Assembly: GCF_005233875.1 (NCBI RefSeq)
Contig: NZ_SZPZ01000001.1
Span: forward strand, 2,170,001 to 2,234,000
DNA from: Kribbella jiaozuonensis
GTDB lineage: Bacteria > Actinomycetota > Actinomycetes > Propionibacteriales > Kribbellaceae
Length of the DNA: 64,000 nt
Direction: 5' to 3'
Positions 17,842 to 27,227 of the stretch are shown here, one piece after another. A model generated the notes under the pieces. It saw nothing but the letters and a program-made list of their open reading frames with translations. It was not told the origin of the DNA and did no database searches. The position numbers were made by a program, and so were the translations under genes. Position 1 is the stretch's first letter. Every line of letters begins with the position of its first letter.

Positions 17842-19701
17842 ATGAGTCCCACCGGCACCAACGATTCCGGCACCAACTCTCCGGGGCCGAGCCCCCGGAC
17901 GAACGCGATCTCGCGCCGGCACGTGCTCCAGCTGTTCGGCATCGCCGGTGTCGGCGTGGCCGGCATCGGGTCGCTGGAGGCCTGCTCGCCGAGCTCTCCG
18001 AGCAGCAGCACCGACAGCAGCAAGTCGGCGAACAAGGAGTTCCACGGCGCGTACCCGTACCAGCTGCCGCCGAAGGGCCACTTCAACCTGGCCGCCGGCG
18101 TCACCGACGGCATCCAGCAGTCGAGCCCGTACCTGGACCTCGTCTACCCCAGCGGCGGCCTCTACTACTGGGCCGACAAGAAGTGGGAATGGATGATGGC
18201 CGAGTCCGGCACGCTGGACGAGGCGAACAAGACGTACACGATGAAGCTCCGGTCCGGGCTGACCTGGAGCGACGGCAAGCCGGTCACGGCGAAGGACGTC
18301 GTGTCGACGTTCAACCTGCAGTGGCTGATGCGCCAGCCACCGTGGACCTTCTTGTCCGACGTCACGGCGAAGGACGACACCACCGCCGTGTTCACCATCG
18401 GTACGCCGTCCACCGTGCTCGAGCGCTACATCCTCCGTGCCCCGATCCTGCCGGACTCGGTGTACGGCGAGTGGGCCACCAAGGCCGAGACGATGCGTAA
18501 GGCCAAGACCAGCCTGGACAGCGCCGAGGGCAAGCAGCTCAACGGCGACTTCCAGAAGTTCCGTCCGGAGAACCCGGTCGTGTCCGGTCCGTTCAACTTC
18601 GACGCGAAGAACATGACCAACGCGCAGATGAACCTGGTCAAGAACGACAAGGGCCTGTTCGCCGACAAGATCGGCTTCAGCAAGGTTCTCCTGTACAACG
18701 GTGAGACCTCCGACATCACCCCCGTCGTCCTCAACAAGGACGTCGACTACGCGACCCACGGCTTCGCGGTCGCGACCGAGAAGACGCTGGAAGGCAGCGG
18801 CTTCCGGATCCTCCGGCCGCCGGTGTACTCCGGCCCGGCGCTGGTGTTCAACTTCACCGCGCACCCGGAGCTGTCCGACCCGAAGGTACGGCAGGCGATC
18901 GCCTACGTGCTCGACCGGCAGGAGAACGGCACCGTCGCGCTCGGCGACTCGGGCAAGCCCTGCAAGTTCATGGCCGGCTTCTCCGACATCCTCGTGCCGG
19001 ACTGGGTCTCCGACGCCGACCAGAAGAAGCTGCAGGCGTACGAGAAGGACGAGGCCAAGGCCACCCAGCTGCTGCAGTCGGCCGGGTGGAAGAAGACCGG
19101 CGGAAAGTGGACGCTGCCAAACGGCAAGCCGGCGGCGTACGACATCAAGTTCCCGACCGAGTTCGCCGACTGGAACCCGGCCGCCACCAACGCGGCCGAC
19201 CAGCTGAACAAGTTCGGCTTCAACATCACCAAGCGGGGTATCACCTTCACCCAGCTGAACCCCGACGTGCTGGCCGGCAAGTTCGACATCGCCATCCAGA
19301 GCTGGGGTGCATCGAGCCACCCGCACCCGTACTTCTCGTTCGTCCAGGACCTGTACACGTTCAACTACGTGATCGCGGCGAACACGGGCGGCAAGGGCAT
19401 GAACTTCCCGCTGAAGCAGACCACCTCGGCCGGTCCGATCGACCTGCAGTCCGTGGTGGACAAGTCCGCACAGGGCCTGAACATCGACGAGCAGAAGAAG
19501 AACGTCACCGCCGCGGCGATGGCCTTCAACGAACTGCTGCCGATCATCCCGCTCTGGGAGCGCTACGGTAACAACCCCGCGCTCGAGGGCACCCGGGTGG
19601 CGAAGTTCCCGGCCGACGACGACCCGATCCTGAAGAACGCGCCGTACGCGGACAACTTCGTGATCATGTACATGTACCAGGGCAAGGTCGCGCCGGTTTA
19701 A
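17842..19701 (+). CDS. ABC transporter substrate-binding lipoprotein, SBP_bac_5 family
   Basis: 619-aa extracellular solute-binding protein for the importer. A twin-arginine motif (SRRHVLQLF, residues ~23-31) is followed by a hydrophobic segment and a lipobox LEAC near residue 51, so it is probably exported by Tat and lipid-anchored. The mature part shows 'YTMKLRSGLTWSDGKPVTAKDVVSTFNLQ', the classical SBP_bac_5 signature, and 'DPKVRQAIAYVLDRQ'. The family binds peptides, nickel chelates or oligosaccharides. It is last in the operon, unusual since binding proteins are often first. Good ribosome site AAGGACGAAGG. Confidence 0.93.
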   Translation: MSPTGTNDSGTNSPGPSPRTNAISRRHVLQLFGIAGVGVAGIGSLEACSPSSPSSSTDSSKSANKEFHGAYPYQLPPKGHFNLAAGVTDGIQQSSPYLDLVYPSGGLYYWADKKWEWMMAESGTLDEANKTYTMKLRSGLTWSDGKPVTAKDVVSTFNLQWLMRQPPWTFLSDVTAKDDTTAVFTIGTPSTVLERYILRAPILPDSVYGEWATKAETMRKAKTSLDSAEGKQLNGDFQKFRPENPVVSGPFNFDAKNMTNAQMNLVKNDKGLFADKIGFSKVLLYNGETSDITPVVLNKDVDYATHGFAVATEKTLEGSGFRILRPPVYSGPALVFNFTAHPELSDPKVRQAIAYVLDRQENGTVALGDSGKPCKFMAGFSDILVPDWVSDADQKKLQAYEKDEAKATQLLQSAGWKKTGGKWTLPNGKPAAYDIKFPTEFADWNPAATNAADQLNKFGFNITKRGITFTQLNPDVLAGKFDIAIQSWGASSHPHPYFSFVQDLYTFNYVIAANTGGKGMNFPLKQTTSAGPIDLQSVVDKSAQGLNIDEQKKNVTAAAMAFNELLPIIPLWERYGNNPALEGTRVAKFPADDDPILKNAPYADNFVIMYMYQGKVAPV

Positions 19702-19742
19702 CCTCTGGCTTTTTGACCTGTTTGTCTGATTGGGTCGGCCGG

Positions 19743-21200
19743 GTGATCCTCGTTCGCGAGATCGACCCGGCCGACCTGGCCTTGTTCGACGAGTGGTACG
19801 ACGCCTTCCGGGCCGGTGCGGTCGCCGGCCGGGAGGCCGCGTTGATGACCGGCCGCGAGACGCTCGGCTACTCGCTGCGCAACCCCAGCCCGCTGAAGCA
19901 GCGGATCGCCGTGGGCGCGTTCGAGGACGACCGCGTGCTCGGCGGCATGCTGTTCGAGTACCGGCTGACGGACAACCTCGACACGGTCGAGGTCGAGATC
20001 GACGTACCGGCTGAGCATCGGCGGCGCGGGATCGGTACTGCGCTGTGGCAGTGGGCGGTCACGCGGTCGGCTCAGCTGGAGCGGACCATCGTCCAGACCG
20101 AGCTCGCCGTGCCCTGTGAGCCGTGGCCGGGAGCCGCGTTCGCGGAACGGCTCGGGTTCGAGGTGGAGCACGTCGAGGAACATCTCGTCGTACCGCTGCC
20201 GTACGACGACCTGCGGCTGGACGAGCTGCGGGAGTCGGCAGGGCGGCCGAACGGCTACCAGTTGACCTCGTGGGCGGGCGTGTGCCCGCCGGAACACCAG
20301 CAGGCGTACGCCGATCTGCACACCGCGATGGATCTGGACGTACCGACCGGCGGCATGACCCGCGAGCTCGTGCCGTGGACGGTCGACAAACTCGAGGCGA
20401 GTGAGGCGCGGATCGACCGCAACTACCTCGCCCTGGTGACGATGGCGCATACCGACGCGGGCGAGCCGGCCGGGTACACGCTGCTCTACCTGCCGCGGGC
20501 CGACGCCGAACACGCCCAGCAGGACGACACGCTCGTACTGCGGGAGCACCGCGGTCACCACCTCGGCACGTTCTTGAAGCTGGCGAACCTCGAGCAGCTG
20601 GCCAAGCACCGCACGACCCAACGCTTCCTGCACACCTGGACGGCGCTGTCGAACGCGCCGATGCGCAAGGTGAACGCCCGCTTCGGCTTCCGCGCGGTCG
20701 AGCAACATCGTGAGCTCGAGCTGCGCCTTCCTCGGCTGCGCCCCGCGGCGCGGGCGGTGATCGTGGACGAGGAGGAGCGCATCCTGCTGGTCCGCTTCGA
20801 GTTCTCCAGCGGCCCGGTGTGGGCGACACCCGGCGGTGGCGTCGAGGCCGGCGAGACCTTGATCGAAGGGCTCCGTCGTGAACTCGTCGAGGAAGTCGGG
20901 CTGAGCGACTTCCCCGACCCGCCGCATATCTGGCACCAGGAAGTCGTTGCCGAAGGCCACGCAACTGGCTACGACGGCGTCCTCAACGACTACTTCCTGA
21001 TCCGTACGGCGGCCTTCGATCCCGCCGGCACCATGAATGAGGCCGAGCTCCGCGCGGAGAACGTGCACGGCATGAAGTGGTGGACGTTGTCGGAGTTGGC
21101 TGCTCATGACGGCCGCTTCGCGCCGCGCGACCTCCCGACCCTGGTCGACCGGTTGCTGCGGAACGGCCCACCGGTGGTGCCCACGCAGCTCGGCCTGTGA
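19743..21200 (+). CDS. GNAT-GNAT-Nudix fusion protein
   Basis: About 485 aa with three modules. The first GNAT has VPAEHRRRGIGTALWQWA (acetyl-CoA loop). The second has 'LREHRGHHLGTFLKLANLEQL' and 'NAPMRKVNARFGF'. The C-terminal ~150 residues are a Nudix hydrolase with the complete box GX5EX7REUXEEXGU beginning with GGGVEAGE near residue 364. Each part therefore appears intact: acetyltransfer plus pyrophosphate-bond cleavage in one chain. The start is uncertain: GTG 19743 begins directly with the fold (ILVREIDPADL); a TTG at 19713 is possible. It lies 41 bases after the importer operon, with no clear terminator between them. Confidence 0.85.
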   Translation: MILVREIDPADLALFDEWYDAFRAGAVAGREAALMTGRETLGYSLRNPSPLKQRIAVGAFEDDRVLGGMLFEYRLTDNLDTVEVEIDVPAEHRRRGIGTALWQWAVTRSAQLERTIVQTELAVPCEPWPGAAFAERLGFEVEHVEEHLVVPLPYDDLRLDELRESAGRPNGYQLTSWAGVCPPEHQQAYADLHTAMDLDVPTGGMTRELVPWTVDKLEASEARIDRNYLALVTMAHTDAGEPAGYTLLYLPRADAEHAQQDDTLVLREHRGHHLGTFLKLANLEQLAKHRTTQRFLHTWTALSNAPMRKVNARFGFRAVEQHRELELRLPRLRPAARAVIVDEEERILLVRFEFSSGPVWATPGGGVEAGETLIEGLRRELVEEVGLSDFPDPPHIWHQEVVAEGHATGYDGVLNDYFLIRTAAFDPAGTMNEAELRAENVHGMKWWTLSELAAHDGRFAPRDLPTLVDRLLRNGPPVVPTQLGL

Positions 21201-21262
21201 GAAACCCGTTCGAACTCTGCAAGAAAAAGAGTCCGGGGAAATCGGAACGTTAGCGTTGAAGT

Positions 21263-21532
21263 GTGAGCACTCGACATACCGTTGATTGGTTCGTCCCCGT
21301 TCGATCGGCCGGCGATATCGCCACCCTGCAGACCGGCCGGCTGCCCGACGGACTCCGCGTCGGCATCGCCTTCACCACCCTGGACCGGCTCCGCGCGGCA
21401 GCGGGCGTCCAGGAGTTCATGCGGGTCTCGGAAGACGCCCTGCACGACATGCTGACGCCGATCGGGATCGCGCGGATCCAGCTCGACCCGACGATGGTCG
21501 CCGTACCGGTCAGAGGCGCCGTAGCCAGCTGA
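21263..21532 (+). CDS. SAV_915-type small protein (SseB-like)
   Basis: 89-aa soluble protein resembling the SAV_915 family of actinobacteria, of unknown function, related to SseB-like proteins. Recognisable features: FVPVRSAGDIATLQTGRLPDGLRVGIAFTT and the C-terminal 'LTPIGIARIQLDP'. GTG start at 21263 with no clear ribosome site, so it may be translated from a short or absent leader. It overlaps the convergent ATPase gene by 23 bases. Confidence 0.65.
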   Translation: MSTRHTVDWFVPVRSAGDIATLQTGRLPDGLRVGIAFTTLDRLRAAAGVQEFMRVSEDALHDMLTPIGIARIQLDPTMVAVPVRGAVAS

Positions 21533-22157
21533 GGTGGCCCTCGTCCATCACGGCGTGGCCGTCGGCGCTGTCCGCGACGTTGGGGTCGTGGGTGGCGATC
21601 ACGACGGCTGCGCCGCGGCGGGCCTCCTCGTGCAGCAGGTCGAGGACGCGTTCGCGGTTGGTGCTGTCGAGCTCGCTGGTCGACTCGTCCGCAAGGATCA
21701 CCCGGCCCTGCTGGGCGATCCCGCGAGCGACCGCGACGCGCTGCTGCTCGCCACCGGACAGCTCCTCGACCAGGTGGTCGCCGCTCTCCTCGAGCCCGAC
21801 TCCCGCGAGCGCCTGCTCGATGGTCCGCTCCACCTCGCCACCCGGCTTTCGCTCGGCCAGCAAGGGGATCGACAGGTTCTCGCGAGCGGTCAGAACCCGT
21901 GCGAGTCCGTTGCCCTGCGGGATCAGTACGACGCCGTGCGCGGCCGCCGTCGGCCGGTCGGTGATCACCAGCCCGTCGATCTCGACCTGGCCCTTGGCCA
22001 CCGGCACCGCGCCGGCGATTGCCCAGAGCAACGAGCTCTTACCGGCGCCGGACGGTCCGCTGACCGCGAGCACGAAGCCGGGCGGGACGGTGAACGACAC
22101 GTCGGACACCGCGGTCAACTCGCCGTACCGCACGGTCACCTGGCTGACGTTGATCAC
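21510..22157 (-). CDS. ABC transporter ATP-binding protein (LolD/MacB-like)
   Basis: 215-aa ATPase. Walker A GPSGAGKSSL at about residues 34-43, signature LSGGEQQRVAVARG, Walker B VILADESTSELD and switch His ATHDPN. It is the last gene of a three-gene set with a second ATPase and an FtsX-type permease, each overlapping by four bases. Having two different ATPases for one permease gene suggests an asymmetric motor or two alternative motors (inference). Confidence 0.92.
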   Translation of the reverse strand: MINVSQVTVRYGELTAVSDVSFTVPPGFVLAVSGPSGAGKSSLLWAIAGAVPVAKGQVEIDGLVITDRPTAAAHGVVLIPQGNGLARVLTARENLSIPLLAERKPGGEVERTIEQALAGVGLEESGDHLVEELSGGEQQRVAVARGIAQQGRVILADESTSELDSTNRERVLDLLHEEARRGAAVVIATHDPNVADSADGHAVMDEGHLSWLRRL

Positions 22158-22990
22158 TGGTTCCCCTCCTGCTCCACGGGGGTGAGCCGGATGACGCCGT
22201 CGTCGGTGGTGACCTGGACGAGCGTTCCGGCTGGTAGGACCTCGGCGACATGCGGCGGCAGCGGCAACGATCCGTCGACCGCGACCACGGCGTACTCCTC
22301 GCCGGACCGGCCCTCGGAGGCGATCCGGCCGTCGCGGATGGTGATGGTGCGGGGGAGCGTCGCGGCGACTTCCGGGTCGTGGGTGACGAGCAGGACGGTC
22401 ATCCCGGTTTCCGTGTTGATCGTGCGCAGCGCCGCGAGGACCTCGTCGCGGGCGTGGTGGTCGAGCTGGCTGGTCGGCTCATCCGCCAGGAGCAGGCCGG
22501 GGAGCGTTGCGATGCCGACGGCAACGGCGCACAGCTGGACCTGCCCGGGTGTCAACTGGGACAGGGGTGTTGTCCCATGGTTGCCCAGGCCAACGAGTTC
22601 GAGGATCGTCTCCGGGGTCGGCAGGTCGCGTTCGTCAGGTGCGGCCTGCTGGGCGTAGCGGATGTTGTCGGCCGGGGTCAGGTACGGGATGAGGTTGCGT
22701 CCGGCACCTTGGAGGACGATGCCGACGTCACCGGACCGCATCCGGTCCAGCTCGGCATCCGTCATCGTGGCGACGTTGTGCTCACCGACCTGCAGCCGGC
22801 CCGCGCTGGGCGTGAGCAGACCGCCGCACAGTTGCAGCAGCGTCGACTTCCCGGCCCCGGACGGACCGAGCAGTCCGACCAGCTCACCGGGCCGGACGGT
22901 GATCCCGATACCGGACAGCGCGGCGACGTCATGGCCGTGGGCACGGTAGATGTGCACGAGTCCCGTCGTACTGATGGCGAGGCCGCTCAC
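22154..22990 (-). CDS. ABC transporter ATP-binding protein with C-terminal extension
   Basis: 278-aa ATPase. Walker A GPSGAGKSTLLQL, signature LTPGQVQLCAVAVGIA, which departs from LSGGQ (Thr-Pro for Ser-Gly), Walker B LLLADEPTSQLD, switch His VTHDPEV. About 65 residues follow the ABC domain with a beta-rich pattern (EYAVVAVDGSLPLPP...LVQVTTDDGVIRL) not present in the sister ATPase. The GTG at 22990 overlaps the permease stop (GTGA); the frame is open farther upstream only as a shadow of the permease gene. Confidence 0.9.
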   Translation of the reverse strand: MSGLAISTTGLVHIYRAHGHDVAALSGIGITVRPGELVGLLGPSGAGKSTLLQLCGGLLTPSAGRLQVGEHNVATMTDAELDRMRSGDVGIVLQGAGRNLIPYLTPADNIRYAQQAAPDERDLPTPETILELVGLGNHGTTPLSQLTPGQVQLCAVAVGIATLPGLLLADEPTSQLDHHARDEVLAALRTINTETGMTVLLVTHDPEVAATLPRTITIRDGRIASEGRSGEEYAVVAVDGSLPLPPHVAEVLPAGTLVQVTTDDGVIRLTPVEQEGNQ

Positions 22991-25900
22991 GTCAACTCCT
23001 CCCGGATGCGGTTGTAGGTGGAGCGTCTGTTGACGCCGCTGCCGAGGAACAGCGTCGCGGCCGCGAGGATCGCCGTACCTCCGGCCCAGAGGATCAGTGC
23101 GACCGGCCAGCTGATGCCGAGGTCGAGCGGCACCGGCCCGCCGCTCGTGGCGAACAGCGGTATGAGCGGCAGTGCGACGTGCGCACCGACGAGCCCACAG
23201 ATCGTCCCGAGCAGGACAGCCAGCGTGACCGGACCGGTCTGCTCCCAGCGTGCGGCCCGCCCGGTCGCGCTCGCCGGTACGCCGGTGATCTTCAGGCTCG
23301 CGTAGTCCTGCGCCCGCGACCGCCACGACGTGACGACGGTCAGCAGCAGTACGACGATCGCGAGCACCCACGCCGCGATGCCGACCACCGGTGTCAGCTG
23401 CAACGCGAGCGCGCTCGCCGACCGCCCGTACGCCGCGATCCGGTCGTCCCGGCGATCGATCAGCTCGGCGTTGTACCCGGCCTTGGTGAGCTTGTCGGTG
23501 ATCGCGTCGACGTTCGCCAGACCGTCCTTGTTCAGCCAGAGCTCGAAGTCGGTGCCTTCCTCGTCGACGACACCGCCGAGTCGCCGTACTGTCTCGAGAT
23601 CGACCACGGCGGTGCGATCGCTGTACCGGTTGACCGGTCCGCGCAGCCGGTCGATCCGGCCCAGGGTCATCGGGCTGGCGTCGGCCGCCGGGCTCGTGGT
23701 GGCGTTGTCGACCCAGTGGTACTCCGGGGTGACCAGCGCAGGTACGACTGGCGGCACGGTCGCGTACTGGAGGAACAGATCGGCGCCGAAGCTCTTCATC
23801 GCGATCGTCAGCGCACCGCCGGGCGCGGCAGAGATCGAGCTCTGGTCGGAGCCCAGCTGCGGAACGGTCTGCCAGGCTTCGGCCTTGCCCAGGGCAATCG
23901 TCGGGTGGTCGTCGCTGGAGATGTTGCTGATCACAACGTTGCCTTGGACACCGGCCGGGTCGAGCGGCTCGCGGCCGATGCCGAGCCGCAGCAGGTCGCA
24001 GCCGCCGAGGCAGTCCACGGGCGCCCGCAGTACGACGGGCTTGGTCGACGGGAACCGGATCGGCGGGAACGAGACCAGGAAGCGGGACCCGTCGCGGTGG
24101 CTGACCACGTTCGCCCGCAGTACGACGGACTTCGGCGCACCGCCGTCGATCGCGTCACCGTTCGCCGCGCGGCTGATGATCGGCTTGATCCCGTTCACCG
24201 AGACCGTGGCCGTCAGCTGCGAACTCCGGAACGCGAGCGGGGCGAGGTCGCTCGGCGCCTGCAACGCCTGCCAGCCCTGCGCGTCGGTGAGCTGATCGCC
24301 CTGGAACGCGACCCGGCGGAAGCTGTCCGGCTCGATCATCTCGGTCTGCAGCGTGTCGGGGGAGGGCGGCCGGGAGATGACGACCGGGGTCAGCCAGTGC
24401 CGGTCCGGGTCGATCTGGTTGACCGTTTGCATGAACGCGCCCAGATACAGGGAGTTCATCCGCAGTACGCCCTCGGCGCCGGTCTCGTAGCCGGAGCGGG
24501 TCTCGCGGTTGGTGGCGGCGATCGACGAGGCCTGGCCGGCGAACGTGAGGAGCGCGGCGGCGACCGCGACGGCCGCGACGATCCGGGTCACGGCCGGGCG
24601 GCGCGAGATCTGCAGTGCGCCGAGCGCCAGGCCGAGTCGTCCGTTGCGGAGCGCTCGTCGGCTGATGAGCCCAGCGGTCGGCAGCAGCAGGTGCGCGAAG
24701 ATCAGACCGGCCGCGAGCCCGAGCAGCGCGGGCGTGAGGACCGGCAGCGGACCGCGGCCGTCGCCGGTCAGCGCCGCGATCAGCCCGGCCACCGCGAAGA
24801 CGATGATGCACAGGTCGGCGACGCCGATCGTCCGGCCGCGGCGGAGCGGGAGGACACGACGCAGCAGGTTGGAGATCGACTGCCGGACGGTGCCGCGGAC
24901 CTGGAGCACGACGACGATCAGCGCGAGTACGACGGCTACCGCCAGCGCGGCCGGGACCGTCCAGGGCAGTTCGATCGGTGCGCCGTACCGTAGCCAGGTC
25001 GCTCGGACGATCAGCAGCAACGCGAAGCCGGCGAGGCCGCCGAGCAGGGTGCCGACGAGTACGGGCAGGCCGAGTTCGATGCACAGGGCGCGCTGGGTCC
25101 GGCGCGCGGACGATCCACGCAGGCGGGACAGCGCGATCTCGGGCCGCCGCTGGTCGACCACAGCCGCCAGCGCAAGCGCCAGTACGACGACCGCGAACAA
25201 CGCGACCTGCACCATCACCAGCGGGATGATCGTGGTCGCCTGCTTCCGCTCCGCCTGGATCTGGTCCACGAGCGTGGCCAGTGAGGACGTGTTCTGCGCG
25301 GCTACGCCGATCTCCCGCGCGTTGCCATTGACGGTCTCGGTCGCCTCCTTCAGGCGATCCAGGTCGCCGAGCCGGGCCACGCCGGGGATCGGCCCGAAGT
25401 CCGAGGTGACCCGCTGCGACCACTTGTCCCCGGTGAAGGTCGAGCTGTCGGTGAAGAATTCGTTGGCGGCGCCCGGGTCTTTGTCGGCCGGCTGATGCGA
25501 GTGGCCGGTCGGATAGTCGCCGTACCAGAAGTCGCCGCGCGCCTGTTTGGGCTGGTAGAAGCCGACGATCATGAGACTGCCGCCGCCCTTGCCGACGTCG
25601 CTCGGCGTCGCGGCCACGGTGGTGCCGAGGCGGAAGTCCCAGGTGGTCTTGTCGACCGTGGAGGCGATCACCTCGTTCGCCGCCTGCGGACAGCGGCCCT
25701 CGGTGACGGTGAGTTGAGCGCAGTACCCGTCCCGCCAGCGCACGCGCGCAAGGGGCGACGGGTCGCCCGCGGTGGCCGGGATGCTCCAGCTGACGTCGTT
25801 GTAGATGCCGTGCAAGGGCGGGGTGAAGAGCGGCTTCAGGTCGTGGGGGAGGAGCTTGTCGAGGTCCTCCGGGCTGGTGCTGCCGCCGACCTGCCGGCTG

Positions 25901-26082
25901 GTCGAGGCCAGCAGCCAGGACGCGGGCAGACGCTGCCCGGACAGGGTCTCGGTCATCACGGTCTGCTCGACGGCGCGGGCGAACCACGGCCCGAAGACGG
26001 CGCAGGCGCCGATCAGCAGGCTGATGCCGGTCAGTACCAGGGCCTGTGCCCAGCGGTACCGCAGCGCCCGACGCAGGAACAT
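22987..26082 (-). CDS. FtsX-family ABC transporter permease
   Basis: 1031-aa membrane protein of the FtsX/MacB permease class. TM1 is near residues 13-33 (AQALVLTGISLLIGACAVFG), then a large extracytoplasmic domain (~35-280), a group of helices (~285-510), a second large extracytoplasmic domain (~520-860) and terminal helices (~870-1010). This duplicated layout is typical of exporters or regulators acting on envelope substrates. ATG 26082 is preferred because AAGGGGTGG lies just before it; GTG 26103 would add seven residues. It is first in the operon with two ATPases. Confidence 0.9.
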   Translation of the reverse strand: MFLRRALRYRWAQALVLTGISLLIGACAVFGPWFARAVEQTVMTETLSGQRLPASWLLASTSRQVGGSTSPEDLDKLLPHDLKPLFTPPLHGIYNDVSWSIPATAGDPSPLARVRWRDGYCAQLTVTEGRCPQAANEVIASTVDKTTWDFRLGTTVAATPSDVGKGGGSLMIVGFYQPKQARGDFWYGDYPTGHSHQPADKDPGAANEFFTDSSTFTGDKWSQRVTSDFGPIPGVARLGDLDRLKEATETVNGNAREIGVAAQNTSSLATLVDQIQAERKQATTIIPLVMVQVALFAVVVLALALAAVVDQRRPEIALSRLRGSSARRTQRALCIELGLPVLVGTLLGGLAGFALLLIVRATWLRYGAPIELPWTVPAALAVAVVLALIVVVLQVRGTVRQSISNLLRRVLPLRRGRTIGVADLCIIVFAVAGLIAALTGDGRGPLPVLTPALLGLAAGLIFAHLLLPTAGLISRRALRNGRLGLALGALQISRRPAVTRIVAAVAVAAALLTFAGQASSIAATNRETRSGYETGAEGVLRMNSLYLGAFMQTVNQIDPDRHWLTPVVISRPPSPDTLQTEMIEPDSFRRVAFQGDQLTDAQGWQALQAPSDLAPLAFRSSQLTATVSVNGIKPIISRAANGDAIDGGAPKSVVLRANVVSHRDGSRFLVSFPPIRFPSTKPVVLRAPVDCLGGCDLLRLGIGREPLDPAGVQGNVVISNISSDDHPTIALGKAEAWQTVPQLGSDQSSISAAPGGALTIAMKSFGADLFLQYATVPPVVPALVTPEYHWVDNATTSPAADASPMTLGRIDRLRGPVNRYSDRTAVVDLETVRRLGGVVDEEGTDFELWLNKDGLANVDAITDKLTKAGYNAELIDRRDDRIAAYGRSASALALQLTPVVGIAAWVLAIVVLLLTVVTSWRSRAQDYASLKITGVPASATGRAARWEQTGPVTLAVLLGTICGLVGAHVALPLIPLFATSGGPVPLDLGISWPVALILWAGGTAILAAATLFLGSGVNRRSTYNRIREELT

Positions 26083-26237
26083 GTCCACCCCTTTGTTGCT
26101 CACTTGTGCCAGCCGAAGATATGGAATGTTGCGGCTTTTGTGCTTCGCGGCGGCAAAATGTCACAGTAATGTTGTCTGGACAGGAATATGGCTCACCCCG
26201 TGCCCCTCGTGGTGCGGCCCGGCGGTAGGTTCGGGGC

Positions 26238-27227
26238 ATGCGTGAATCCCAGCTCGGTGACCTGACCGTTTCCGCCCTCGGCCTCGGCTGTATGGGGATG
26301 TCCCAGTCGTACGGCGTCCGGGCCGACGACTCCGAGTCGATCGCGACGATCCATGCGGCGATCGACGCCGGCTGTACCTTCCTCGACACCGCCGACGTGT
26401 ACGGCGACGGCGAGAACGAGGAGCTCGTCGGCCGCGCGCTGGCCGGGCGCCGCGACGAGGTCGTGCTCGCGACGAAGTTCGGTTTCAAGCGGCCCGCTTC
26501 GGGCACGGCGCTGCCGAGCGTCGTCGACGGCTCACCTGCGTACGCGCGGGAGGCCCTGGATGCGTCGCTGCGGCGGCTCGGTGTCGACCACGTCGACCTT
26601 TGGTACCTGCACCGGCGCGACCCGCAGGTGCCGATCGAGGAGACGGTCGGCGCGATGGCCTCGATGGTGGAGGCGGGAAAGGTGCGGTACATCGGGCTGT
26701 CCGAGGTGAACGGCGAGACGGTGCGGGCGGCGCACGCAGTACATCCGATCACCGCCGTACAGAGTGAGTGGTCGTTGTGGACGCGCGACCCGGAGACCGT
26801 CGTACTGCCGACGCTGCGTGAGCTGGGTGTCGGGTTCGTACCGTTCAGCCCGCTCGGGCGCGGGTTCCTGACCGGGCAGATCAAGTCGGAGGCGGACTTC
26901 CCCGAGGACGACATGCGGCGCGGGCTGCCGCGGTTCCAGGGGGAGAACTTCCAGCGGAACCTCGACCTGGTCGCGCAGGTGCAGGCGCTGGCTGCGTCGA
27001 AGGGGGTCACGCCCGGGCAGCTGGCGCTCGCGTGGCTGCTTGCGCAGGGCAACGATGTGGTGCCGATCCCGGGGACGAAGCGGCGTACGTACCTGGCCGA
27101 GAACCTGGGCGCCCTGGATGTGACGTTGTCTGCTGACGAGCTGGCCGCTTTGGAGGCGACCTTCCCGGCGGATGCGGTGGCGGGGCAGCGGTACACCGAC
27201 AGCGGGATGGGCCTGGTGGGCAAGTGA
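26238..27227 (+). CDS. Aldo/keto reductase
   Basis: 329-aa NADPH-dependent reductase of the AKR family (TIM barrel). Conserved parts: [12 protein letters not shown], the catalytic Asp and Tyr in [18 protein letters not shown], Lys in LATKFGF, His in [10 protein letters not shown], and the cofactor-binding C-terminal '[17 protein letters not shown]'. It is a clear paralogue of the aldo/keto reductase at 42467-43441. It overlaps the NmrA-like gene by four bases (GTGA), and its 5' side diverges from the FtsX operon across 155 bases. Confidence 0.94.
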   Translation: MRESQLGDLTVSALGLGCMGMSQSYGVRADDSESIATIHAAIDAGCTFLDTADVYGDGENEELVGRALAGRRDEVVLATKFGFKRPASGTALPSVVDGSPAYAREALDASLRRLGVDHVDLWYLHRRDPQVPIEETVGAMASMVEAGKVRYIGLSEVNGETVRAAHAVHPITAVQSEWSLWTRDPETVVLPTLRELGVGFVPFSPLGRGFLTGQIKSEADFPEDDMRRGLPRFQGENFQRNLDLVAQVQALAASKGVTPGQLALAWLLAQGNDVVPIPGTKRRTYLAENLGALDVTLSADELAALEATFPADAVAGQRYTDSGMGLVGK

